A stretch of 64,000 bases of DNA from Clusia tigrina (Eukaryota; Arthropoda; Insecta; Diptera; Clusiidae). The DNA lies in the NCBI GenBank assembly GCA_920105625.2, contig OV050033.1:113545700-113609699 (forward strand), given 5' to 3'. The notes under the pieces are model-generated. The model searched no databases. It was not told where the DNA came from and worked only from the letters and a program-made list of their open reading frames with translations. Shown piece after piece: positions 37,589 to 50,314 of the stretch. How positions within the stretch are numbered: position 1 is the stretch's first letter; each line of letters starts with the position of its first letter. Position numbers and translations under genes: made by a program.

Positions 37589-40500
37589 TACCAGTGTTTG
37601 ATGTGGGATTCAAGGGAAGCATAGCTTTGAGCGATAGCTTAAATTGACAAGAGGCTCGAGTACTTTATTGTTACAAAATTTCAAGGTTTTATGTCGCTCC
37701 AGTAAAAAGTTGCACGCATTTGTATGTTGCAAACTTCGATAGATGTAGGACGTACCGTATAGAAGTTAGGGCCATTTGAAGTTTTATCAGTGTTTGATGT
37801 GGGACTCAAGGGTAGCATAGCTTTGAGCGATAGCTTAAATTGACAAGAGGCTCGAGTACTTTATTGTTACAAATTTCAAGGTTTTATGGCGCTCCAGTAA
37901 AATGTTACAAGCATTTGTATGTTGCAAACTTTGATATGTGTAGGACGTACGGTATAGAAGTTAGAGCCATTAGAAGTTTTATCAGTGTCTGATTTGGGAC
38001 TCAAGGGTAGCATAGCTTTGAGCGATAGCTTAAATTGACAAGAGGCTCGAGTACTTTATTGTTACAAAATTTCAAGGTTTTATGACGCTCTAGTAAAAAG
38101 TTACAAGCATTTGTATGTTGCAAACTTTGATAGGTGTAGGACGTACTGTATAGAAGTTCGGGCCATTTGAAGTTTTATCAGTGATTGATTTGGGACTCAA
38201 GGGTAGCATAGCTTTGAGCGATAGCTTAAATTGACAAGAGGCTCGAGTACCTTATTGTAACAAAATTTCAAGGTTTTATGACGCTCCAGTAAAAAGTTGC
38301 AAGCATTTGTATGTTGCAAACTTTGATAGGTGTAGGACGTACCGTATAGAAGCTAGGGCCATTTGAAGCTTTATCAGTGTCTGATTTCGGACTCAAGGGT
38401 AGCATAGCTTTGAGCGATAGCTTAAATTGACAAGAGGCTCGAGCACATTATTGTTACAAAATTTCAAGGTTTTATGACGCTCTAGTAAAAAGTTACAAGC
38501 ATTTGTATGTTGCAAACTTTGATAGGTGTAGGACGTACTGTATAGAAGTTCGGGCCATATGAAGTTTTATCAGTGATTGATTTGGGACTCAAGGGTAGCA
38601 TAGCTTTGAGCGATAGCTTAAATTGACAAGAGGCTCGAGTACCTTATTGTAACAAAATTTCAAGGTTTTATGACGCTCCAGTAAAAAGTTGCAAGCAGTT
38701 GTATGTTGCAAACTTTGATAGGTGTAGGACGTACCGTATAGAAGTTAGGGCCATTTGAAGCTTTATCAGTGTCTGATTTGGGACTCAAGGGTAGCATAGC
38801 TTTGAGCGATAGCTTAAATTGACAAGAGGCTCGAGTACTTTATTGTTACAAAATTTCAAGGTTTTATGACGCTCCAGTAAAAAGTTACAAGCATTTGTAT
38901 GTTGCAAACTTTGAGAGGCGTAGGACGTACCGTATAGAAGTTAGGGCCATTTGAAGCTTTATCAGTGTTTGATTTGGGACTCAAGGGTAGCATAGCTTTG
39001 AGCGATAGCTTAAATTGACAAGAGGCTCGAGTCCTTTATTGTTACAAAATTTCAAGGTTTTATGACGCTCCAGTAAAAAGTTGCAAGCAGTTGTATGTTG
39101 CAAACTTTGATAGGTGTAGGACGTACCGTATAGAAGTTAGGGCCATTTGAAGCTTTATCAGTGTCTGATTTGGGACTCAAGGGTAGCATAGCTTTGAGCG
39201 ATAGCTTAAATTGACAAGAGGCTCGAGTACTTTATTGTTACAAAATTTCAAGGTTTTATGACGCTCTAGTAAAAAGTTAAAAGCATTTGTATGTTGCAAA
39301 CTTTGATAGGTGTAGGACGTACTGTATAGAAGTTCGGGCCATTTGAAGTTTTATCAGTGATTGATTTGGGACTCAAGGGTAGCATAGATTTGAGCGATAG
39401 CTTAAATTGACAAGAGGCTGGAGTACTTTATTGTAACAAAATTTCAAGGTTTTATGACGCTCCAGTAAAAAGTTGCCAGCATTTGTATGTTGCAAACTTT
39501 GATAGGTGTAGGACGTACCGTATAGAAGTTAGGGCCATTTGAAGATATATCAGTGTTTGATTTGGGACTCAAGGGTAGCATAGCTTTGGGCGATAGCCTA
39601 AATTGACAAGAGGCTCGAGTACTTTATTGTTACAAAATTTCAAGGCTTTATGACGCTCCAGTAAAAAGTTGCAAGCGTTTGTATGTTGCAAACTTTGATA
39701 GGTGTAGGACGTACCGTATAGAAGTTAGGGCCATTTGAAGTTTTATCAGTGTTTGATTTGGGACTCAAGGGTAGCATAGCTTTGAGCGATAGCTTAAATT
39801 GACAAGAGGCTCGAGTACTTTATTGTTACAAAATTTCAAGGTTTTATGACGCTCCAGTAAAAAGTTACAGGCATTTGTATATTGCAAACTTCATAGGTGT
39901 AGGACGTACCGTATAGAAGTTAGGGCCATTTGAAGTTTTATCAGTGTTTGATGTGGGACTCAAGGGTAGCATAGCTTTGAACGATAGCTTAAATTGACAA
40001 GAGGCTCGGGTACTTTATTGTTACAAAATTTCAAGGTTTTATGACGCTCCAGTAAAAAGTTGCAAGCATTTGTATGTTGCAAACTTTGATAGATGTAGGA
40101 CGTACCGTATAGAAGTTAGGGCCATTTGAAGTTTTATCAGTGTTTGATTTGGGACTCAAGGGTAGCATAGCTTTGAGCGATAGCTTAAATTGACAAGAAG
40201 TTCGAGTACTTTATTGTTACAAAATTTCAAAGTTTTATGACGCTCCAGTAAAAAGTTACAAGCATTTGTATGTTGCAAACTTTGATAGGTGTAAGACGTA
40301 CCGTATAGAAGTTAGAGCCATTAGAAGTTTTATCAGTGTCTGATTTGGGACTCAAGGGTTGCATAGCTTTGAGCGATAGCTTAAATTGACAAGAGGCTCG
40401 AGTACTTTATTGTTACAAAATTTCAAGGTTTTATGACGCTCTAGTAAAAAGTTACAAGCATTTGTATGTTGCAAACTTTGATAGGTGTAGGACGTACTGT

Positions 40501-41504
40501 ATAGAAGTTAGGGCCATTTGAAGATATATCAGTGTTTGATTTGGGACTCAAGGGTAGCATAGCTTTGGGCGATAGCCTAAATTGACAAGAGGCTCGAGTA
40601 CTTTATTGTTACAAAATTTCAAGGCTTTATGACGCTCCAGTAAAAAGTTGCAAGCGTTTGTATGTTGCAAACTTTGATAGGTGTAGGACGTACCGTATAG
40701 AAGTTAGGGCCATTTGAAGTTTTATCAGTGTTTGATTTGGGACTCAAGGGTAGCATAGCTTTGAGCGATAGCTTAAATTGACAAGAGGCTCGAGTACTTT
40801 ATTGTTACAAAATTTCAAGGTTTTATGACGCTCCAGTAAAAAGTTACAGGCATTTGTATATTGCAAACTTAATAGGTGTAGGACGTACCGTATAGAAGTT
40901 AGGGCCATTTGAAGTTTTATCAGTGTTTGATGTGGGACTCAAGGGTAGCATAGCTTTGAACGATAGCTTAAATTGACAAGAGGCTCGAGTACTTTATTGT
41001 TACAAAATTTCAAGGTTTTATGACGCTCCAGTAAAAAGTTGCAAGCGTTTGTATGTTGCAAACTTTGATAGGTGTAGGACGTACCGTATAGAAGTTAGGG
41101 CCATTTGAAGTTTTATCAGTGTTTGATTTGGGACTCAAGGGTAGCATAGCTTTGGGCGATAGCTTAAATTGACAACAGGCTCGAGTACTTTATTGTTACA
41201 AAATTTCAAGGCTTTATGACGCTCCAGTAAAAAGTTGCAAGCGTTTGTATGTTGCAAACTTTGATAGGTGTAGGACGTACCGTATAGAAGTTAGGGCCAT
41301 TTGAAGTTTTATCAGTGTTTGATTTGGGACTCAAGGGTAGCATAGCTTTGAGCGATTGCTTAAATTGACAAGAGGCTCGAGTACTTTATTGTTACAAAAT
41401 TTCAAGGTTTTATGACGCTCCAGTAAAAAGTTACAGGCATTTGTATGTTGCAAACTTAATAGGTGTAGGACGTACCAAATAGAAGTTAGGGCCATTTGAA
41501 GTTT
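37589..41504 (+). repeat. 20-monomer higher-order repeat, unit 2 (3,916 bp)
   Basis: This unit has the same opening monomers as unit 1 but a different internal make-up: it skips the GTTTCAAGC/TTGTGACAAAA monomers and carries extra GATATATCAG, AGAAGTTCGAG and TATATTGCAAAC monomers (39,545; 40,196; 40,856). Equal total length with different content shows that compensating internal gains and losses have occurred. The AGAAGTTCGAG marker is 3,525 bp from its unit 1 equivalent at 36,671, that is 18 monomers rather than 20. Confidence 0.8.
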
Positions 41505-44500
41505 TACCAGTGTTTGATGTGGGATTCAAGGGTAGCATAGCTTTGAGCGATAGCTTAAATTGACAAGAGGCTCGAGTACTTTATTGTTACAAAATTTCAA
41601 GGTTTTATGTCGCTCCAGTAAAAAGTTGCACGCATTTGTATGTTGCAAACTTCGATAGATGTAGGACGTACCGTATAGAAGTTAGGGCCATTTGAAGTTT
41701 TATCAGTGTTTGATGTGGGACTCAAGGGTAGCATAGCTTTGAGCGATAGCTTAAATTGACAAGAGGCTCGAGTACTTTATTGTTACAAATTTCAAGGTTT
41801 TATGGCGCTCCAGTAAAATGTTACAAGCATTTGTATGTTGCAAACTTTGATAGGTGTAGGACGTACGGTATAGAAGTTAGAGCCATTAGAAGTTTTATCA
41901 GTGTCTGATTTGGGACTCAAGGGTAGCATAGCTTTGAGCGATAGCTTAAATTGACAAGAGGCTCGAGTACTTTATTGTTACAAAATTTCAAGGTTTTATG
42001 ACGCTCTAGTAAAAAGTTACAAGCATTTGTATGTTGCAAACTTTGATAGGTGTAGGACGTACTGTATAGAAGTTCGGGCCATTTGAAGTTTTATCAGTGA
42101 TTGATTTGGGACTCAAGGGTAGCATAGCTTCGAGCGATAGCTTAAATTGACAAGAGGCTCGAGTACTTTATTGTTACAAAATTTCAAGGTTTTATGACGC
42201 TCCAGTAAAAAGTTTCAAGCATTTGTATGTTGCAAACTTTGATAGGTGTAGGACGTACCGTATAGAAGTTAGGGCTATTTGAAGATTTATCAGTGTTTGA
42301 TTTGGGATTCAAGGGTAGCATAGCTTTGAGCGATTGCTTAAATTGACAAGAGGCTCGAGTACTTTATTGTGACAAAATTTCAAGGTTTTATGACGCTCCA
42401 GTAAAAAGTTACAAGCATTTGTATGTTGCAAACTTTGATTGGCGTAGGACGTACCGTATAGAAGTTAGGGCCATTTGAAGTTTTATCAGTGTTTGATTTG
42501 GGACTCAAGGGTAGCATAGCTTTGAGCGATAGCTTAAATTGACAAGAGGCTCGAGTACTTTATTCTTACAAAATTTCAAGGTTTTATGACGCTCCAGTAA
42601 AAAGTTACAAGCATTTGTATGTTGCAAACTTTGATAGGCGTAGGACGTACCGTATAGAAGTTAGGGCCATTTGAAGCTTTATCAGTGTTTGATTTGGGAC
42701 TCAAGGGTAGCATAGCTTTGAGCGATAGCTTAAATTGACAAGAGGCTCGAGTCCTTTATTGTTACAAAATTTCAAGGTTTTATGACGCTCCAGTAAAAAG
42801 TTGCAAGCAGTTGTATGTTGCAAACTTTGATAGGTGTAGGACGTACCGTATAGAAGTTAGGGCCATTTGAAGCTTTATCAGTGTCTGATTTGGGACTCAA
42901 GGGTAGCATAGCTTTGAGCGATAGCTTAAATTGACAAGAGGCTCGAGTACTTATTGTTACAAAATTTCAAGGTTTTATGACGCTCTAGTAAAAAGTTAAA
43001 AGCATTTGTATGTTGCAAACTTTGATAGGTGTAGGACGTACTGTATAGAAGTTCGGGCCATTTGAAGTTTTATCAGTGATTGATTTGGGACTCAAGGGTA
43101 GCATAGCTTTGAGCGATAGCTTAAATTGACAAGAGGCTGGAGTACTTTATTGTAACAAAATTTCAAGGTTTTATGACGCTCCAGTAAAAAGTTGCCAGCA
43201 TTTGTATGTTGCAAACTTTGATAGGTGTAGGACGTACCGTATAGAAGTTAGGGCCATTTGAAGATATATCAGTGTTTGATTTGGGACTCAAGGGTAGCAT
43301 AGCTTTGGGCGATAGCCTAAATTGACAAGAGGCTCGAGTACTTTATTGTTACAAAATTTCAAGGCTTTATGACGCTCCAGTAAAAAGTTGCAAGCGTTTG
43401 TATGTTGCAAACTTTGATAGGTGTAGGACGTACCGTATAGAAGTTAGGGCCATTTGAAGTTTTATCAGTGTTTGATTTGGGACTCAAGGGTAGCATAGCT
43501 TTGAGCGATAGCTTAAATTGACAAGAGGCTCGAGTACTTTATTGTTACAAAATTTCAAGGTTTTATGACGCTCCAGTAAAAAGTTACAGGCATTTGTATA
43601 TTGCAAACTTCATAGGTGTAGGACGTACCGTATAGAAGTTAGGGCCATTTGAAGTTTTATCAGTGTTTGATGTGGGACTCAAGGGTAGCATAGCTTTGAA
43701 CGATAGCTTAAATTGACAAGAGGCTCGAGTACTTTATTGTTACAAAATTTCAAGGTTTTATGACGCTCCAGTAAAAAGTTGCAAGCATTTGTATGTTGCA
43801 AACTTTGATAGATGTAGGACGTACCGTATAGAAGTTAGGGCCATTTGAAGTTTTATCAGTGTTTGATTTGGGACTCAAGGGTAGCATAGCTTTGAGCGAT
43901 AGCTTAAATTGACAAGAAGTTCGAGTACTTTATTGTTACAAAATTTCAAAGTTTTATGACGCTCCAGTAAAAAGTTACAAGCATTTGTATGTTGCAAACT
44001 TTGATAGGTGTAAGACGTACCGTATAGAAGTTAGAGCCATTAGAAGTTTTATCAGTGTTTGATTTGGGACTCAAGGGTAGCATAGCTTTGGGCGATAGCC
44101 TAAATTGACAAGAGGCTCGAGTACTTTATTGTTACAAAATTTCAAGGCTTTATGACGCTCCAGTAAAAAGTTGCAAGCGTTTGTATGTTGCAAACTTTGA
44201 TAGGTGTAGGACGTACCGTATAGAAGTTAGGGCCATTTGAAGTTTTATCAGTGTTTGATTTGGGACTCAAGGGTAGCATAGCTTTGAGCGATAGCTTAAA
44301 TTGACAAGAGGCTCGAGTACTTTATTGTTACAAAATTTCAAGGTTTTATGACGCTCCAGTAAAAAGTTACAGGCATTTGTATATTGCAAACTTAATAGGT
44401 GTAGGACGTACCGTATAGAAGTTAGGGCCATTTGAAGTTTTATCAGTGTTTGATGTGGGACTCAAGGGTAGCATAGCTTTGAACGATAGCTTAAATTGAC

Positions 44501-45027
44501 AAGAGGCTCGAGTAATTTATTGTTACAAAATTTCAAGGTTTTATGACGCTCCAGTAAAAAGTTGCAAGCGTTTGTATGTTGCAAACTTTGATAGGTGTAG
44601 GACGTACCGTATAGAAGTTAGGGCCATTTGAAGTTTTATCAGTGTTTGATTTGGGACTCAAGGGTAGCATAGCTTTGGGCGATAGCTTAAATTGACAAGA
44701 GGCTCGAGTACTTTATTGTTACAAAATTTCAAGGCTTTATGACGCTCCAGTAAAAAGTTGCAAGCGTTTGTATGTTGCAAACTTTGATAGGTGTAGGACG
44801 TACCGTATAGAAGTTAGGGCCATTTGAAGTTTTATCAGTGTTTGATTTGGGACTCAAGGGTAGCATAGCTTTGAGCGATTGCTTAAATTGACAAGAGGCT
44901 CGAGTACTTTATTGTTACAAAATTTCAAGGTTTTATGACGCTCCAGTAAAAAGTTACAGGCATTTGTATGTTGCAAACTTAATAGGTGTAGGACGTACCA
45001 AATAGAAGTTAGGGTCATTTGAAGTTT
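41505..45027 (+). repeat. 18-monomer version of the higher-order repeat, unit 3 (3,523 bp)
   Basis: This unit opens like the others and includes the GTTTCAAGC and TTGTGACAAAA monomers (42,211 and 42,366), then the CTGGAGTAC/GCCAGC, GATATATCAG (43,264), TATATTGC and AGAAGTTCGAG (43,915) monomers. It is two monomers shorter than units 1, 2 and 5. Its last third is the first copy of the 1,370-bp duplication. Confidence 0.82.
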
Positions 45028-45176
45028 TACCAGTGTTTGATGTGGGATTCAAGGGTAGCATAGCTTTGAGCGATAGCTTAAATTGACAAGAGGCTCGAGT
45101 ACTTTATTGTTACAAAATTTCAAGGTTTTATGTCGCTCCAGTAAAAAGTTGCACGCATTTGTATGTTGCAAACTTC
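43807..45176 (+). repeat. 7-monomer tandem duplication, copy 1 (1,370 bp)
   Basis: Compared line by line with 45,177-46,546, this copy shows a single difference, T at about 45,015 (AGGGTCATTTG) against C (AGGGCCATTTG) at about 46,385. Both copies share the unusual GAGTAATTTATTG (44,511 and 45,881). The left edge lies where CTTTGATAG here meets CTTCGATAG at 45,176. Confidence 0.93.
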
Positions 45177-46546
45177 GATAGATGTAGGACGTACCGTATA
45201 GAAGTTAGGGCCATTTGAAGTTTTATCAGTGTTTGATTTGGGACTCAAGGGTAGCATAGCTTTGAGCGATAGCTTAAATTGACAAGAAGTTCGAGTACTT
45301 TATTGTTACAAAATTTCAAAGTTTTATGACGCTCCAGTAAAAAGTTACAAGCATTTGTATGTTGCAAACTTTGATAGGTGTAAGACGTACCGTATAGAAG
45401 TTAGAGCCATTAGAAGTTTTATCAGTGTTTGATTTGGGACTCAAGGGTAGCATAGCTTTGGGCGATAGCCTAAATTGACAAGAGGCTCGAGTACTTTATT
45501 GTTACAAAATTTCAAGGCTTTATGACGCTCCAGTAAAAAGTTGCAAGCGTTTGTATGTTGCAAACTTTGATAGGTGTAGGACGTACCGTATAGAAGTTAG
45601 GGCCATTTGAAGTTTTATCAGTGTTTGATTTGGGACTCAAGGGTAGCATAGCTTTGAGCGATAGCTTAAATTGACAAGAGGCTCGAGTACTTTATTGTTA
45701 CAAAATTTCAAGGTTTTATGACGCTCCAGTAAAAAGTTACAGGCATTTGTATATTGCAAACTTAATAGGTGTAGGACGTACCGTATAGAAGTTAGGGCCA
45801 TTTGAAGTTTTATCAGTGTTTGATGTGGGACTCAAGGGTAGCATAGCTTTGAACGATAGCTTAAATTGACAAGAGGCTCGAGTAATTTATTGTTACAAAA
45901 TTTCAAGGTTTTATGACGCTCCAGTAAAAAGTTGCAAGCGTTTGTATGTTGCAAACTTTGATAGGTGTAGGACGTACCGTATAGAAGTTAGGGCCATTTG
46001 AAGTTTTATCAGTGTTTGATTTGGGACTCAAGGGTAGCATAGCTTTGGGCGATAGCTTAAATTGACAAGAGGCTCGAGTACTTTATTGTTACAAAATTTC
46101 AAGGCTTTATGACGCTCCAGTAAAAAGTTGCAAGCGTTTGTATGTTGCAAACTTTGATAGGTGTAGGACGTACCGTATAGAAGTTAGGGCCATTTGAAGT
46201 TTTATCAGTGTTTGATTTGGGACTCAAGGGTAGCATAGCTTTGAGCGATTGCTTAAATTGACAAGAGGCTCGAGTACTTTATTGTTACAAAATTTCAAGG
46301 TTTTATGACGCTCCAGTAAAAAGTTACAGGCATTTGTATGTTGCAAACTTAATAGGTGTAGGACGTACCAAATAGAAGTTAGGGCCATTTGAAGTTTTAC
46401 CAGTGTTTGATGTGGGATTCAAGGGTAGCATAGCTTTGAGCGATAGCTTAAATTGACAAGAGGCTCGAGTACTTTATTGTTACAAAATTTCAAGGTTTTA
46501 TGTCGCTCCAGTAAAAAGTTGCACGCATTTGTATGTTGCAAACTTC
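45177..46546 (+). repeat. 7-monomer tandem duplication, copy 2 (1,370 bp)
   Basis: This is the tandem partner of 43,807-45,176. The match continues to 46,606, where GATGTGGG replaces GATTTGGG, so the crossover lies somewhere in a shared stretch of about 60 bp. The duplication added an extra TACCAGTG opening monomer, which is why that marker spacing is only 1,370 bp between 45,028 and 46,398. Confidence 0.93.
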
Positions 46547-49500
46547 GATAGATGTAGGACGTACCGTATAGAAGTTAGGGCCATTTGAAGTTTTATCAGT
46601 GTTTGATGTGGGACTCAAGGGTAGCATAGCTTTGAGCGATAGCTTAAATTGACAAGAGGCTCGAGTACTTTATTGTTACAAATTTCAAGGTTTTATGGCG
46701 CTCCAGTAAAATGTTACAAGCATTTGTATGTTGCAAACTTTGATAGGTGTAGGACGTACGGTATAGAAGTTAGAGCCATTAGAAGTTTTATCAGTGTCTG
46801 ATTTGGGACTCAAGGGTAGCATAGCTTTGAGCGATAGCTTAAATTGACAAGAGGCTCGAGTACTTTATTGTTACAAAATTTCAAGGTTTTATGACGCTCT
46901 AGTAAAAAGTTACAAGCATTTGTATGTTGCAAACTTTGATAGGTGTAGGACGTACTGTATAGAAGTTCGGGCCATTTGAAGTTTTATCAGTGATTGATTT
47001 GGGACTCAAGGGTAGCATAGCTTCGAGCGATAGCTTAAATTGACAAGAGGCTCGAGTACTTTATTGTTACAAAATTTCAAGGTTTTATGACGCTCCAGTA
47101 AAAAGTTTCAAGCATTTGTATGTTGCAAACTTTGATAGGTGTAGGACGTACCGTATAGAAGTTAGGGCTATTTGAAGATTTATCAGTGTTTGATTTGGGA
47201 TTCAAGGGTAGCATAGCTTTGAGCGATTGCTTAAATTGACAAGAGGCTCGAGTACTTTATTGTGACAAAATTTCAAGGTTTTATGACGCTCCAGTAAAAA
47301 GTTACAAGCATTTGTATGTTGCAAACTTTGATTGGCGTAGGACGTACCGTATAGAAGTTAGGGCCATTTGAAGTTTTATCAGTGTTTGATTTGGGACTCA
47401 AGGGTAGCATAGCTTTGAGCGATAGCTTAAATTGACAAGAGGCTCGAGTACTTTATTCTTACAAAATTTCAAGGTTTTATGACGCTCCAGTAAAAAGTTG
47501 CAAGCATTTGTATGTTGCAAACTTTGATAGGTGTAGGACGTACCGTATAGAAGTTCGGGCCATTTGAAGTTTTATCAGTGATTGATTTGGGACTCAAGGG
47601 TAGCATAGCTTTGAGCGATAGCTTAAATTGACAAGAGGCTGGAGTACTTTATTGTAACAAAATTTCAAGGTTTTATGACGCTCCAGTAAAAAGTTGCCAG
47701 CATTTGTATGTTGCAAACTTTGATAGGTGTAGGACGTACCGTATAGAAGTTAGGGCCATTTGAAGTTTTATCAGTGTTTGATTTGGGACTCAAGGGTAGC
47801 ATAGCTTTGAGCGATAGCTTAAATTGACAAGAGGCTCGAGTACTTTATTGTTACAAAATTTCAAGGTTTTATGACGCTCCAGTAAAAAGTTACAGGCATT
47901 TGTATATTGCAAACTTAATAGGTGTAGGACGTACCGTATAGAAGTTAGGGCCATTTGAAGTTTTATCAGTGTTTGATGTGGGACTCAAGGGTAGCATAGC
48001 TTTGAACGATAGCTTAAATTGACAAGAGGCTCGAGTACTTTATTGTTACAAAATTTCAAGGTTTTATGACGCTCCAGTAAAAACTTGCAAGCATTTGTAT
48101 GTTGCAAACTTTGATAGATGTAGGACGTACCGTATAGAAGTTAGGGCCATTTGAAGTTTTATCAGTGTTTGATTTGGGACTCAAGGGTAGCATAGCTTTG
48201 AGCGATAGCTTAAATTGACAAGAAGTTCGAGTACTTTATTGTTACAAAATTTCAAAGTTTTATGACGCTCCAGTAAAAAGTTACAAGCATTTGTATGTTG
48301 CAAACTTTGATAGGTGTAGGACGTACCATATAGAAGTTAGGGCCATTTGAAGTTTTATCAGTGTTTGATTTGGGACTCAAGGGTAGCATAGCTTTGAGCG
48401 ATAGCTTAAATTGGCAAGAGGCTCGAGCACTTTATTGTTACAAAATTTCAAGGTTTTATGACGCTCCAGTAAAAAGTTACAAGCATTTGTATGTTGCCAA
48501 TTTTGATAGGTGTATGATGTACCCTATAGAATTTATTGCCATTTGAAGTTCTATCAGTGTTTGATTTGGGACTCAAGGGTAGCATAGCTTTGAGCGATAA
48601 CTTAAATTGACAAGAGGCTCGAGCACTTTATTGTTACAAAATTTCAAGATTTTATGACGCTCCAGTAAAAAGTTACAGGCATTTGTATGTTGCAAACTTT
48701 GATAGGTGTAGGACGTACCGTATAGAAGTTAGGGCCATTTGAAGTTTTATCAGTGTTTGATGTGGGACTCAAGGGTAGCATAGCTTTGAGCGATAGCTTA
48801 AATTGACAAGAGGCTCGAGTACTTTATTGTTACAAAATTTCAAGGTTTTATGACGCTCCAGTAAAAAGTTACAAACATTTGTATGTTGCAAACTTTGATA
48901 GGTGTAGGACGTACCGTATAGAAGTTAGGGCCTTTTGAAGATTTATCAGTGTTTGATTTGGGATTCAATGGTAGCATAGCTTTGAGCGATAGCTTAAATT
49001 GACAAGAGGCTCGAGTACTTTATTGTTACAAAATTTCAAGGTTTTATGACGCTCCAGTAAAAAGTTACAAGCATTTGTATGTTGCAAACTTTGATAGGCG
49101 TAGGACGTACCGTATAGAAGTTAGGGCCATTTGAAGATTTATCAGTGTTTGATTTGGGACTCAAGGGTTGCATAGCTTTGAGCGATAGCTTAAATTGACA
49201 AAAGGCTCGAGTACTTTATTGTTACAAAATTTCAAGGCTTTATGACGCTCCAGTAAAAAGTTGCAAGCGTTTGTATGTTGCAAACTTTGATAGGCGTAGG
49301 ACGTACCGTATAGAAGTTAGGGCCATTTGAAGTTTTATCAGTGTTTGATTTGGGACTCAAGGGTAGCATAGCTTTGAGCGATAACTTAAATTGACAAGAG
49401 GCTCGAGCACTTTATTGTAACAAAATTTCAAGATTTTATGACGCTCCAGTAAAAAGTTACAGGCATTTGTATGTTGCAAACTTTGATAGGTGTAGGATGT

Positions 49501-50314
49501 ACCGTATAGAAGTTAGGGCCATTTGAAGCTTTATCAGTGTCTGATTTGGGACTCAAGGGTACCATAGCTTTGAGCGATAGCTTAAATTGACAAGAGGCTC
49601 GAGTACTTTATTGTTACAAAATTTCAAGGTTTTATGACGCTCTAGTAAAAAGTTACAAGCATTTGTATGTTGCAAACTTTGATAGGTGTAGGACGTACTG
49701 TATAGAAGTTCGGGCCATTTGAAGTTTTATCAGTGATTGATTTGGGACTCAAGGGTAGCATAGCTTTGAGCGATAGCTTAAATTGACAAGAGGCTCGAGT
49801 ACTTTATTGCAACAAAATTTCAAGGTTTTATGACGCTCCAGTAAAAAGTTGCCAGCATTTGTATGTTGCAAACTTTGATAGGTGTAGGACGTACTGTATA
49901 GAAGTTAGGGCCATTTGAAGATTTATCAGTGTTTGATTTGGGACTCAAGGGTAGCATAGCTTTGGGCGATAGCTTAAATTGACAAGAGGCTCGAGTACTT
50001 TATTGTTACAAAATTTCAAGGCTTTATGACGCTCCAGTAAAAAGTTGCAAGCGTTTGTATGTTGCAAACTTTGATAGGTGTAGGACGTACCGTATAGAAG
50101 TTAGGGCCATTTGAAGTTTTATCAGTGTTTGATTTGGGACTCAAGGGTAGCATAGCTTTGAGCGATTGCTTAAATTGACAAGAGGCTCGAGTACTTTATT
50201 GTAACAAAATTTCAAGGTTTTATGACGCTCCAGTAAAAAGTTACAGGCATTTGTATGTTGCAAACTTAATAGGTGTAGGACGTACCAAATAGAAGTTAGG
50301 GCCATTTGAACTTT
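46398..50314 (+). repeat. 20-monomer higher-order repeat, unit 5 (3,917 bp)
   Basis: This unit opens like unit 3, and its GTTTCAAGC and TTGTGACAAAA monomers at 47,103 and 47,259 lie 25 monomers from those in unit 3 (18 plus the duplicated 7). From about 47,540 it shortens: a CCGTATAG monomer joins directly to TTCGGGCC, skipping the usual CTCTAGTAAA monomer. From 48.2 kb it carries monomers not seen in the other units, such as 48,361-48,546 (GGCAAGAGG, ATGATGTACCCTATAG). Confidence 0.78.

Noticed and set aside
789..48546. A family of 61-codon forward open frames (for example at 789, 3,729, 7,449, 11,173, 13,125, 16,248, 22,519, 27,225 and 48,361) giving near-identical peptides
   Set aside because: Each starts at a GTG within the monomer (positions 6-8) and ends at the TGA at 189-191. 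It is open only where the usual in-frame TGA at 57-59 is changed (TGG, TGC or GGA). The period is not a multiple of three, the start is not ATG, and most copies carry the stop, so there is no sign of selection on a protein.
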